Origin: Bacteroidales bacterium
GTDB lineage: Bacteria; Bacteroidota; Bacteroidia; Bacteroidales; Paludibacteraceae
Direction of reading: 5' to 3'
DNA: 19,758 nucleotides
Assembly: GCA_900771035.1 (NCBI GenBank)
Contig: CAAGML010000016.1
Location: 1-19,758 of the forward strand
A program made the translations under genes and the position numbers. The notes under the pieces were generated by a model. It ran no database searches and had not been told where the DNA came from. It was given only the letters and a program-made list of their open reading frames with translations. The stretch's first letter is position 1; every line of letters starts with the position of its first letter. Below, piece after piece: positions 1 to 7,474 of the stretch.

Positions 1-55
1 AGATTGCTGTGCGGAAGGAGGGAGCATAGCGGGCTATGTGACCGACTGACAATCA
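1..55. repeat. REP-like hairpin repeat, copy 1
   Basis: This stretch matches 19704-19758 at 50 of 55 positions. It carries an inner hairpin CATAGC-GG-GCTATG (25-38) between a purine-rich left side (GGAAGGAGGGAG) and GTGACCGAC on the right, with a possible outer pairing GATTG/CAATC. Four of the five differences from the other copy are paired changes that keep the stem intact. That form, short and intergenic with a conserved shell and a covarying palindrome, is typical of REP elements mobilised by REP-associated (IS200-like) tyrosine transposases. No transposase gene is in this window, so the REP assignment is inference. The copy may extend left of the window. Confidence 0.75.
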
Positions 56-128
56 GCAAGATGCCAAAAGAAACTTCAAAAACACCAAAAAGTTAATTTG
101 TAACATACCTTTATTTAGTCAATAAAAC

Positions 129-149
129 GGTGAATTTATAGAACTCACC
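129..149 (-). terminator. Likely intrinsic terminator of the DUF1599-DoxX unit
   Basis: Read on the minus strand, GGTGAGTT and AATTCACC pair over eight positions (one G-U) around a short loop, followed directly by GTTTTATT. The stem includes the DoxX stop codon. A stem followed by a U-rich run at the end of a gene fits a rho-independent terminator. The stem is modest in strength. Confidence 0.5.
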
Positions 150-1248
150 TTATTAGTTTACGTGCATTGTACTTCTCGACAACCTTGCCTTTCTCTACCA
201 CGAAAATACCAGGATTCGCCCTAACCATTGTCTTCAGTTGGATAGGGTCCATAAAGCAGATTTCGTACTCTATGTTGTTCTCCTCGACGAAACGGGTGAG
301 TGTTATGTCGTCAGATGCCGTCAGACCTATGAACCTTGCCCCCTCCTTCCGGGCTTTATTGTATAGCCTTGCTATACCGTCCATTATCTCTTTGGTGGTG
401 TCAGTCTTGTTGAGGTCCCACATTACCACCATATAGGTCTTGCCATTGTCGTCGAGTATCTCGTCCGTGATGTCCTCGCCGTCCATTGTCTCGATGATGA
501 AATCATGGATTGGAGGGAGAACACCTTTCTCGACCAACGTCGTCTTTTGGTCAACGAACACCCATGTGCTGTCACCCACAGGGACATCCATCAGCGCAAA
601 CTCCTTCTCCACACCATTCTTCGAGTAAATGAATGTGGTCTCGTATTTATCTGGATGAGTGCCTATTGGCTGAAGCATCTGTTCGCGGATGTCAGAACCT
701 ACATAATAAGGGCGGAAGTCCATGACAGGGATTGAGAACAGCGTGGCGATGCCGAACCCTACCACAACACATAATGCCACAAACGAGATAATCCAGGAGA
801 GGATTGTCGTTTTCCAACTACGGCTGACACTCTTGAACAACCACATTATTATTATGAGTATATCCAAGACAATGTTCTTGTACAACGTCTGCCAATTGGT
901 CAGCACAAGTGCGTCACCGAAACAACCACAGTCCGACACTGGGTCAGTCAGCGCAATCCACACCGTCAGAGGTGTCATGACAACCATAAAAAGTGAGGAA
1001 AGCCATAAACCTATCTTGAAATTCATCCTTGTCACGAGACACACGCCCGCCACGAACTCAAGTCCGAAAAGCGCAAATGCGCCGACCGTCGCAAGAAACG
1101 ACAGACTTTCCAGGTTCATAGCCATCAGGTAGTCCGTTATCTTGTATTCGGTGCCTAAAGGGTCGATGGCTTTGACTGTTCCCGAGAATATGAACACCAA
1201 TCCAGTCAGGATGCGGCATATCTCAAAGATTATTTTCTTTGCTTTCAT
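145..1248 (-). CDS. DoxX/MauE-type membrane protein with thioredoxin-like C-terminal domain (BT_3928-like)
   Basis: 367-residue inner-membrane protein. The first ~145 residues hold four hydrophobic helices of the DoxX/MauE type, including a TDPVSDCGCFGD stretch with Cys107 and Cys109, the paired cysteines typical of redox-linked members. A further membrane helix follows at about 148-172. The rest, from about residue 240 (TMDGEDITDEIL), looks like a thioredoxin/peroxiredoxin fold outside the membrane, but the place where a CXXC would lie reads VVMWDLNKTD, so it lacks the usual active-site cysteines. Its ATG lies inside the end of the DUF1599 gene (26-nt overlap), so the two are translationally coupled. 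The pair DUF1599 then this family is, as I recall, conserved in Bacteroides, often next to tpiA, which would lie off the left edge. Substrate and redox partner are unknown. Confidence 0.85.
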   Translation of the reverse strand: MKAKKIIFEICRILTGLVFIFSGTVKAIDPLGTEYKITDYLMAMNLESLSFLATVGAFALFGLEFVAGVCLVTRMNFKIGLWLSSLFMVVMTPLTVWIALTDPVSDCGCFGDALVLTNWQTLYKNIVLDILIIIMWLFKSVSRSWKTTILSWIISFVALCVVVGFGIATLFSIPVMDFRPYYVGSDIREQMLQPIGTHPDKYETTFIYSKNGVEKEFALMDVPVGDSTWVFVDQKTTLVEKGVLPPIHDFIIETMDGEDITDEILDDNGKTYMVVMWDLNKTDTTKEIMDGIARLYNKARKEGARFIGLTASDDITLTRFVEENNIEYEICFMDPIQLKTMVRANPGIFVVEKGKVVEKYNARKLIR

Positions 1249-1780
1249 TTTCCAACATTTTTATGAGGTAAAACATCGCATAGTTCAGCATGTCGAAGTA
1301 GTTTGCGTCAATTCCCTCCGACACGTCTGTCTTACCCTCATGGTTTTCTATCTGTTTTGTCCGGTTCAGTTTGGTCAGTATCAGGTCAGTGTACGACGAG
1401 CAACGCATCCCCCTCCACGCCTCGCCATAGTCATGGTTCTTGCGTTTCATCAGTTGGATTGCCTCTTCCATATATTTATCATACTCCCCCATAGCCTCCT
1501 CCACGCTCATGTCAACCTCGTCAGAATATCCTTTCTCCAACTGTATCAACCCTACGATGCTGTAGTTTATTATACCTATCAGTTCAGGGCGGATTCCCTC
1601 GCCCACCATATTGACGTCTGTCGTCTCAAGCGTGCGTATCCTCTTGGCTTTTATGAATATCTGGTCTGTGAGGCTTGAAGGGCGGAGCAATCTCCACGAA
1701 GCCCCGTAGTCGCCCAGCTTGCGCTGGAACAACTCCCTGCACTCCTTTGCCAACAGCCTGAATTCCTCTTCTGTTTCCAT
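1223..1780 (-). CDS. DUF1599 (Nmad1-type) protein with two tandem domain copies
   Basis: 185-residue soluble protein built from two copies of one helical domain. Copy 1 has DYGASWR at 24-30 and GIRPELIGIINYSI at 62-75; copy 2 has DYGEAWR at 117-123 and GIDANYFDMLNYAM at 156-169, with matching spacing (93 and 94 residues apart). This is the DUF1599 family, also called nucleotide-modification-associated domain 1. The biochemical function is unsettled; a role in nucleotide metabolism is suggested by family context only. The first ATG after the upstream gap is used as start. A weak promoter may exist (TTTG at 1819-1822, 20 bp from TTATTTAA at 1791-1798). Its 3' end overlaps the DoxX gene. Confidence 0.85.
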   Translation of the reverse strand: METEEEFRLLAKECRELFQRKLGDYGASWRLLRPSSLTDQIFIKAKRIRTLETTDVNMVGEGIRPELIGIINYSIVGLIQLEKGYSDEVDMSVEEAMGEYDKYMEEAIQLMKRKNHDYGEAWRGMRCSSYTDLILTKLNRTKQIENHEGKTDVSEGIDANYFDMLNYAMFYLIKMLENESKENNL

Positions 1781-2013
1781 TTAGTAACGATTAAATAATA
1801 ACTTATTTTATACCACGACAAAATCACACCATACCTTTTTTGTTGATATACTGAGACTGAAATTGACCCACCATTGTGCATCCAATCTCCCTCTCAGCAC
1901 CCCCGGAAGACGTAGCCCATGCAAACCATAGACCTACCCCTGACCTATCGACAACCTCATGCCTGCACCGTCTCGCTACTAAAAAACGTACCAATTTATT
2001 ATTTCATCGTCAC
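1781..2013. other. Gene-free interval holding a dispersed repeat
   Basis: 233 bp between the Na/Pi transporter stop and the DUF1599 start, both minus strand. Most of it is copy A of the dispersed repeat (1836-1946). Short reading frames across it are not supported, because the second repeat copy does not keep them open. The remainder next to 1780 may hold a weak minus-strand promoter. Confidence 0.6.
1836..1946. repeat. Dispersed ~110-bp repeat, copy A
   Basis: This aligns with 13510-13618 with few gaps. Shared blocks include ATACTGAGACTGA, ATTGACCCACCA, CCCTCTCAGC, AAGACGTAGCC, ATGCAAACCATAGAC and TGACCT, in the same order and orientation. Both copies lie just downstream of minus-strand genes (Na/Pi transporter here, nuclease-like gene there). 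No reading frame is open across both copies. I do not recognise the family; a degenerate insertion sequence or a non-coding repeat are both possible. Confidence 0.75.
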
Positions 2014-3825
2014 TCAACGATACTTTGTTTCAGCTATCGCCTCGACGATATTCACAATCGAGTCGCCCATCTTTTCAAACTCGGTGATAGCATCCATATA
2101 CGTCACGCTGACAGTATATGAATATTTGCCGTCATTCAGGTCGTCAAGGTTCTGGTTCTTGAGTTGATGGTTGAAATTGTTAATCTCATGTTCGTTGTCC
2201 TCTGCCGTATTGAAATCAGCAGCCTCTATACGATCCTTGGCCAAAACAAGCAACATGTGGGACATCGCAGCATCAAGCAGGTTGAACATCAACTCGATGT
2301 TGGAGTTAATCTCTGGAGTGTATTTTTCATTACCATCGTGGTACCTTCTGAAAACCTTCGACAGGTTATTGCACGAGTCAGCCACCGACTCAATTTCGGA
2401 AACAACCCTGAGACGTTTCTGTATCTGGTGTTTGGTGTCGTCTGACAATCGCCCGTCGCTCACTTTGCCAAGGTATTCGGCAATCTCGACCTCCATACGG
2501 TCTGAGATGTTCTCGTATTTCTCTATCCTTGTGAATATCTTCGTGAACTCATTCTCGTCAGTCGAGTGAAAGAGGTCACGAGTCATCTTGTACATTCTCA
2601 TGGTACGTTTGCCGTACTGCTCAATCTCCTTCTTAGCCTGGAGAATAGAGAGCTCGGCCGTTGACATAATGCCCGTCGATATATACTGAAGGTGGTTGAC
2701 CTCGTCGTCCGCCTTGCTGATTGTGTTTGATGGAACCAACTTGATGACAATCTTCTCATACAGATTGGTGAACCATATCATAACGCAGAAGTTGATGCAG
2801 TTGAACACCGTATGGAACAGCGACAATGCGAAAGAAACTGCAAACTGTGCCGACGTGAATTGCTTTATCAAAGCCACATTCTCAGGTATGCTTCTGTCCA
2901 GAGTACCATTGTTCAAAGCGTTGAGCGTCTGTTCGTCCAACGAAGAGGTGAGCCGGATAAGTTCGTTAGGGTCCCCTACGCTGCCTGACAAGCTTACTAT
3001 AAAATCAACCAACAGATAGAAGGCAGGCAATGACCACAAGAGACCGAAGACATTGAACAGCAAGTGGCACATTGCGGCACGCTTTGCCAACACATTTCCC
3101 GAGACAGATGCCAGGATAGGCGTTATACATGTGCCTATGTTCGAGCCTAACACCATTGCCGCGGTACAGTCAAAAGGTATCCATCCTTTGCTGCACATTA
3201 TCAACGCAATGGCAAACGTGGCTGAAGATGCCTGGACTACCATAGTCAGCACCAAACCAACAATCAGGAACAGCAGCACCGACCAAAAACCCATATTCGC
3301 ATAGCTCTGCAACGCCGAGAAAACCTCAGGATGGGACTGCAAGTCAGGAACTGAATTGTTCAAGAAATCAAGTCCCATGAACAACAATGCGAAACCCAAA
3401 AGAAACTCGCCCCAGTTCTTCCACGAGTTTTTCTTGGCAAAGAGCAACGGCACCGCAAAAGCAATGAGCGGCACTGCGAATGCCGAAATATTGACCTTGA
3501 ATCCGAAAAGTGATATAATCCACGCTGTGGCTGTGGTGCCTATGTTTGCACCCATAATCACGGATATAGACTCAGCCAACGATATCAATCCAGCATTTAC
3601 GAAACTGACAACCATTACCGTCGTCGCCGACGAACTCTGTACCAATACAGTGATGAAAATACCCGTCAAAGCCCCTAACCACCTGTTACTTGTCATCAAT
3701 GACAGAATGCGCCTAAGCCTATCGCCGGCAGCTTTCTGAATACCCTCACTCATCAGTTTCATACCATAGAGGAACAGTCCTACTGCACCTATCAAAGTGA
3801 GGATTTCCAACAGTCCGAAATGCAT
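2014..3825 (-). CDS. Na/phosphate cotransporter family protein with C-terminal PhoU domain
   Basis: 603-residue inner-membrane protein. The first ~350 residues hold the two inverted Na_Pi_cotrans repeats, shown by the paired motifs QSSSAT (63-68) with MGANIGTT (91-98), and QASSA (198-202) with LGSNIGTC (about 227-234). These glutamine/serine motifs mark the substrate- and sodium-binding region in SLC34/NptA relatives. The remaining ~240 residues are charged, helical and PhoU-like, expected in the cytoplasm as a regulatory part. Length fits the bacterial Na/Pi-PhoU family. The ATG at 3825 follows AAGG and a good promoter. Likely role: sodium-driven phosphate uptake or export; direction cannot be told from sequence. 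It is transcribed divergently from the nucleoside kinase gene. Confidence 0.92.
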   Translation of the reverse strand: MHFGLLEILTLIGAVGLFLYGMKLMSEGIQKAAGDRLRRILSLMTSNRWLGALTGIFITVLVQSSSATTVMVVSFVNAGLISLAESISVIMGANIGTTATAWIISLFGFKVNISAFAVPLIAFAVPLLFAKKNSWKNWGEFLLGFALLFMGLDFLNNSVPDLQSHPEVFSALQSYANMGFWSVLLFLIVGLVLTMVVQASSATFAIALIMCSKGWIPFDCTAAMVLGSNIGTCITPILASVSGNVLAKRAAMCHLLFNVFGLLWSLPAFYLLVDFIVSLSGSVGDPNELIRLTSSLDEQTLNALNNGTLDRSIPENVALIKQFTSAQFAVSFALSLFHTVFNCINFCVMIWFTNLYEKIVIKLVPSNTISKADDEVNHLQYISTGIMSTAELSILQAKKEIEQYGKRTMRMYKMTRDLFHSTDENEFTKIFTRIEKYENISDRMEVEIAEYLGKVSDGRLSDDTKHQIQKRLRVVSEIESVADSCNNLSKVFRRYHDGNEKYTPEINSNIELMFNLLDAAMSHMLLVLAKDRIEAADFNTAEDNEHEINNFNHQLKNQNLDDLNDGKYSYTVSVTYMDAITEFEKMGDSIVNIVEAIAETKYR

Positions 3826-3840
3826 ATAAATACCTTAAAA

Positions 3841-3859
3841 TAAATTTGCTGCAAATTTA
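3841..3859. promoter_or_regulatory. Perfect palindrome TAAATTTGC-T-GCAAATTTA at the Na/Pi promoter
   Basis: Nine-base arms around a central T. Each strand reads TAAATTTG, a perfect TAnnTTTG -7 box. A near-copy (TAAATTTGCAGCAAAATTT) lies at 3895-3913 at the kinase promoter, about 54 bp away centre to centre. It may simply be two -7 boxes facing each other, or a binding site for a dimeric regulator shared by the divergent genes. Confidence 0.55.
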
Positions 3860-3884
3860 CTCATTTTTATTGACATAGAACCAA
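3852..3884 (-). promoter_or_regulatory. Promoter of the Na/Pi cotransporter gene
   Basis: The minus strand has TTGG at 3881-3884 (-33-like), 21 bp, then TAAATTTG at 3852-3859, a perfect TAnnTTTG -7 box for the Bacteroidota primary sigma factor. The start codon follows about 26 nt downstream. Confidence 0.65.
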
Positions 3885-3902
3885 TTTTTTTGCGTAAATT
3901 TG
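3869..3902 (+). promoter_or_regulatory. Promoter of the nucleoside kinase-recQ operon
   Basis: ATTG at 3869-3872 (-33-like), 22 bp, then TAAATTTG at 3895-3902, a perfect Bacteroidota -7 box. The leader to the ATG at 3950 is about 40 nt. The spacing is a little longer than usual. Confidence 0.6.
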
Positions 3903-3949
3903 CAGCAAAATTTCAAACTCTTCTTTCAAACCCTTAATGCCTTGTTTTT

Positions 3950-5599
3950 ATGGATAATAAAGTATCTGTCCTTTGCAGGAACAATAATGTCACCCAAGAC
4001 TACCCCATCGGAATTTCCCTCAGCGAACTTCTGGACATTACCCAAATCAAACTCAAATCTCCTATCGTAGGTGCGACCGTCAACAACGTTCTGCACGATA
4101 TGTCGTACAGAATCTTCAAGCCAAAAACCGTCGAATTCATCGAACTCCTGTCCATTCCAGGACAATCAATCTATAGCCGCTCCTTGTGGATGCTTGCCGC
4201 CAAGGCTGCCCACGACGTGGCTGATGCCCCACTCATCGTCGAACACCCCGTTAATGGAGGGTACTATTGTACCGTGGGGACTAAGGTGACAGATGAGTTT
4301 ATCGCCAAGATGGCTGCAGAGATGAAAGACATTATTTCCCGCGACCGTCCTTTCGTCATGCACACTGACCGCACGGAGAATGTCATCAAGCTTTTCGAGA
4401 GCGTCAACTCGTACGACAACACCTCTGTTCTCAAGACCTCTGGCCGTGAATACACCGACTACTTTGAGTTGGATGGCTACATAGACTATTATCCTTCGGT
4501 GCTTGTCCCTTCAGCAGGCTGTTTAGGCTGTGTTGATGTCAGACGTTTCCATGACGGGATAATACTCGTCGTGCCAGACATCAGGAATACCAGCAAGCTG
4601 TCCCAGATTCAGGACTCAGAGCGCGTCTATTCTGCTCACAAGGAGTTTACCTCATGGAACCGTCTTATGGGTATGCGCAACGTCGGCGATTTCAACAATA
4701 TATGTATCAACGGAGGCATCCGCGACTTGATTAAGATTTCCGAGGCTTTGCACGAGAAGAAGATTGCCGCCATAGCTGAGATGATCAAAGAACGCCAGCC
4801 TAAGTTCGTTATGATTTCCGGTCCTTCATCCTCTGGTAAGACTACGTTCTCCAAACGCCTTGAGATTCAGTTGAGAGTCTGCGGTATCTCACCAATCGTA
4901 CTTAGCCTTGACAATTTCTTTGTTGAACGCGAGCAGACTCCCCTTGACGAAAAAGGCGACTACGATTACGAGCATCTTCAGGCTCTTGACCTCCCTCTCC
5001 TGAACAGCACTCTCAACCGTTTGCTCAGTGGCGAAGAGGTCGAAATCCCTACATACTCCTTTGCCGATGGCCGTAAATATTTCAAAGGCAACAAGATTAA
5101 ACTTGACAACAATCAAGTGGTAGTCATGGAGGGAATACATGCCCTCAACCCTGATATGGTTCCTGACATTCCTGCCGATGTTATGTTCAAGATTTTTGCG
5201 GCACCTCTCGCACCTGTATCTTTCAGCGACCACAACTGGCTTTCTCACCTTGACGTAAGACTCATCCGCCGCATTGTCCGTGACCATAATTTCCGTGCTA
5301 ATTCCGCCCAGGACACCATCCGCCGCTGGCCTTCAGTCGTGCGTGGCGAGTTAAAATGGATTTACCCATTCATGAAATTCGCCGATGTGGTTTTCAACTC
5401 AGCCCTGATTTTTGAACTTGCTGTGATGAAGATTCATGTCGAGCCACTGCTCCGTCAGGTTCCTGAGACTGCCCCAGAGCATGTCCTGGCATACGAACTC
5501 CTCAATTTCCTCGAATGCTTCCAGCCTGTGTTTGACAAGGAGATTCCTCCAACATCACTCCTCCGTGAGTTCCTCGGCGGCAGCTCGTTCCACTATTGA
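3950..5599 (+). CDS. Nucleoside kinase (uridine kinase-like) with N-terminal TGS/ThrRS-like region
   Basis: 549-residue cytoplasmic enzyme. The C-terminal part from about 285 is a uridine kinase/phosphoribulokinase-type P-loop kinase, with Walker A GPSSSGKT (291-298), the following LDNFF motif of the nucleotide/substrate site, and VVMEGIHALNP for the second conserved strand. It probably phosphorylates a nucleoside such as uridine or cytidine with ATP or GTP. Residues 1-70 resemble a TGS domain and about 75-230 (HDVADAPLIVEH region) resemble the second additional domain of threonyl-tRNA synthetase, a known fusion in this kinase family whose role is not settled. The ATG at 3950 sits just after a good promoter. 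Its TGA overlaps the recQ ATG by one base, so the two are cotranscribed and probably coupled. Substrate choice cannot be read from sequence. Confidence 0.88.
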   Translation: MDNKVSVLCRNNNVTQDYPIGISLSELLDITQIKLKSPIVGATVNNVLHDMSYRIFKPKTVEFIELLSIPGQSIYSRSLWMLAAKAAHDVADAPLIVEHPVNGGYYCTVGTKVTDEFIAKMAAEMKDIISRDRPFVMHTDRTENVIKLFESVNSYDNTSVLKTSGREYTDYFELDGYIDYYPSVLVPSAGCLGCVDVRRFHDGIILVVPDIRNTSKLSQIQDSERVYSAHKEFTSWNRLMGMRNVGDFNNICINGGIRDLIKISEALHEKKIAAIAEMIKERQPKFVMISGPSSSGKTTFSKRLEIQLRVCGISPIVLSLDNFFVEREQTPLDEKGDYDYEHLQALDLPLLNSTLNRLLSGEEVEIPTYSFADGRKYFKGNKIKLDNNQVVVMEGIHALNPDMVPDIPADVMFKIFAAPLAPVSFSDHNWLSHLDVRLIRRIVRDHNFRANSAQDTIRRWPSVVRGELKWIYPFMKFADVVFNSALIFELAVMKIHVEPLLRQVPETAPEHVLAYELLNFLECFQPVFDKEIPPTSLLREFLGGSSFHY

Positions 5600-7320
5600 T
5601 GCTTGACCCCTCTGATATACTTCGTGAATATTGGGGCTACCCTTCTTTCAGACCACTTCAGCGCGAAATCATTGATTCCGTGCTGAGTGGTCATGATACT
5701 CTTGCCATACTTCCTACAGGTGGTGGCAAGTCCCTCACCTTCCAGGTTCCATCGCTTATGCGCCCTGGTGTGACTCTTGTCATCTCCCCTCTCATCGCCC
5801 TTATGAGCGACCAAGTGCGCTCTCTCCGCAAACGCGGCATTCGTGCCATAGTTCTTCATGGGGGACTCTCGCACAACAGGATTCTTGATATACTCGAACA
5901 GGCACAATACGGTGCTTACGACCTCATCTACCTATCCCCCGAACGTCTTGCCTCACAGTTTTTCCGTACACGAATACAGTATGTCGAAGTCTCGCTCATA
6001 GCCGTTGACGAGGCTCATTGCATCTCGCAATGGGGCTACGATTTCCGTCCTCCTTACCTTCGTATTGCCGAGATTAGGCAATATTTCCCCAACGCCCCGG
6101 TGCTTGCTCTTACAGCCTCCGCCACAAAGAATGTCGCCGAGGATATTGAGAAATACCTCGCCATCCCCGGCACAGAACCCTCCTTCACCCGTTTTCGCCA
6201 GAGCATCCGCCGTGACAACATCGTCTATGTGGTTCGTTACACAAAAGACCGTTACCGCACCATCGACGACATTCTAAAGGCTGTCCCCGGTTCTGCAATA
6301 ATCTATTCACGTATTCGCCAACTCACCGAGGATATTGCCTCCGTCCTTCAGGAGATTGGTTATGCCGCCGATTTCTACCATGCCGGCCTTGACCGTGACG
6401 CACGGGAGGAACGGCAGCAGAAGTGGATGAACGGTGAACTCCGTGTGTTATGCGCCACCAACGCTTTCGGCATGGGCATTGACAAACCTGACGTGCGTGT
6501 CGTCATACATTTCGACATCCCCGACTCGCTTGAGGCTTATTATCAGGAGGCTGGACGTGCAGGACGTGACGGTGAGAAATCATACGCAGTCCTTCTTGCC
6601 AACGACCGCACGGTAGATGCGCTCCTCAGCCGTCATGAACGTCTCTTCCCGACCAAGGATTTCATACGTGACGTTTATCAGAAACTTGCCGAGTATTATG
6701 TCATCGGCGCAGGTTCCGGCGATGGTGCCGTTTTCCCTTTTGAGCTTGAGAAATTCTGCCACTACGCACACCTCCGTTATTCCGATGTCCAGTCGGCATT
6801 GCAGGTCCTTCAGTGGGCTGGTTACATAACAGTCACTGAAGCCATGGACGATGCCTCCAAACTTCAGATTATCCTCTCGCCAAACGATATTTTCCTCTGG
6901 AAACAACAACAGATTGACAGCGACCGCATTCTTGACGCCATCATGCGCCGCTACACCGGCATTTTCACCGACACAATGCACATCAACGAGGAGATTATAG
7001 CCGACAGCCTCGGCATCACCTCCACAGATGTCTATCTACACCTCACTAACCTCGCCTCTCGTGGAATAGTCAACTACATTCCTTTCCGCCACACCCCCCT
7101 ATTGATTTATGAGACTGAGCGTCAAGACTCCGCTCTACTGAAAATCCCGGAAGACGCCTACGAGCAACGCATAACCAACCTCTGCGAACGCCTCAAATAC
7201 ATGCGTGACTACGTAGTCTCAACACAATGCCGCACCTCAATCCTCGCCCGCTATTTCGGCGAGGAAGACCTAACCCCATGCAACCACTGCGACAACTGCC
7301 TCTCCCACCGCAAAAAGTAA
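5599..7320 (+). CDS. RecQ-family ATP-dependent DNA helicase, short form with C-terminal zinc motif
   Basis: 573-residue 3'-5' DNA helicase. Motif I LPTGGGKS (38-45), DEAH with CISQWGYDFR (137-150), LTASAT (171-176), and QEAGRAGRDG of motif VI are all present, so the motor looks intact. After the helicase core come winged-helix-like segments, and only at the very end four cysteines (Cys544, Cys561, Cys564, Cys567) in CRTSILARYFGE and PCNHCDNC. In E. coli RecQ that zinc motif directly follows the helicase core, before the winged helix, so the order differs; no HRDC domain is seen. This build occurs, as I recall, in other Bacteroidota RecQ proteins. The ATG at 5599 is preferred over an in-frame TTG at 5596. 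It overlaps the kinase stop by one base. Role: repair of stalled forks and recombination. Confidence 0.92.
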   Translation: MLDPSDILREYWGYPSFRPLQREIIDSVLSGHDTLAILPTGGGKSLTFQVPSLMRPGVTLVISPLIALMSDQVRSLRKRGIRAIVLHGGLSHNRILDILEQAQYGAYDLIYLSPERLASQFFRTRIQYVEVSLIAVDEAHCISQWGYDFRPPYLRIAEIRQYFPNAPVLALTASATKNVAEDIEKYLAIPGTEPSFTRFRQSIRRDNIVYVVRYTKDRYRTIDDILKAVPGSAIIYSRIRQLTEDIASVLQEIGYAADFYHAGLDRDAREERQQKWMNGELRVLCATNAFGMGIDKPDVRVVIHFDIPDSLEAYYQEAGRAGRDGEKSYAVLLANDRTVDALLSRHERLFPTKDFIRDVYQKLAEYYVIGAGSGDGAVFPFELEKFCHYAHLRYSDVQSALQVLQWAGYITVTEAMDDASKLQIILSPNDIFLWKQQQIDSDRILDAIMRRYTGIFTDTMHINEEIIADSLGITSTDVYLHLTNLASRGIVNYIPFRHTPLLIYETERQDSALLKIPEDAYEQRITNLCERLKYMRDYVVSTQCRTSILARYFGEEDLTPCNHCDNCLSHRKK

Positions 7321-7374
7321 GCAATGATAAAATAATAGTGCCTCATAGAAAAACATACCCCCAACTTTTTAGGT

Positions 7375-7397
7375 GAAATTATTGAAATTATTGAAAT
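7375..7397. repeat. Short tandem repeat in the recQ/BadF intergenic gap
   Basis: GAAATTATT occurs twice in a row, followed by GAAAT. The rest of the 154-bp gap between the convergent genes (7321-7474) also has imperfect doublets (GCACACAA, AAGAGCAAG) but no clear terminator hairpin. No gene is seen. Confidence 0.6.
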
Positions 7398-7474
7398 CGC
7401 ACACAAATGCGCACACAACACCAAAGAGCAAGAAAAGAGCAAGCCCTACCGTACCATAAAATCCCGAAGTAAAC

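Noticed and set aside
1861..1946. TPP riboswitch, suggested by GGGGGTGCTGAGAGGGAG on the minus strand
   Set aside because: The second thi-box half (CTGATCTGGATAATGCCAGCG type) is absent and the element lies downstream, not upstream, of its neighbouring gene.
1876..2167. Small plus-strand frames across the dispersed repeat
   Set aside because: The second copy at 13510-13618 does not keep the same frame open, so coding is not supported.
7321..7474. CRISPR-like or terminator structure in the recQ/BadF gap
   Set aside because: The repeats are two to three short units (GAAATTATT and others) without spacers, and no stable hairpin with a T-run is visible. No CRISPR array is seen anywhere in the window.
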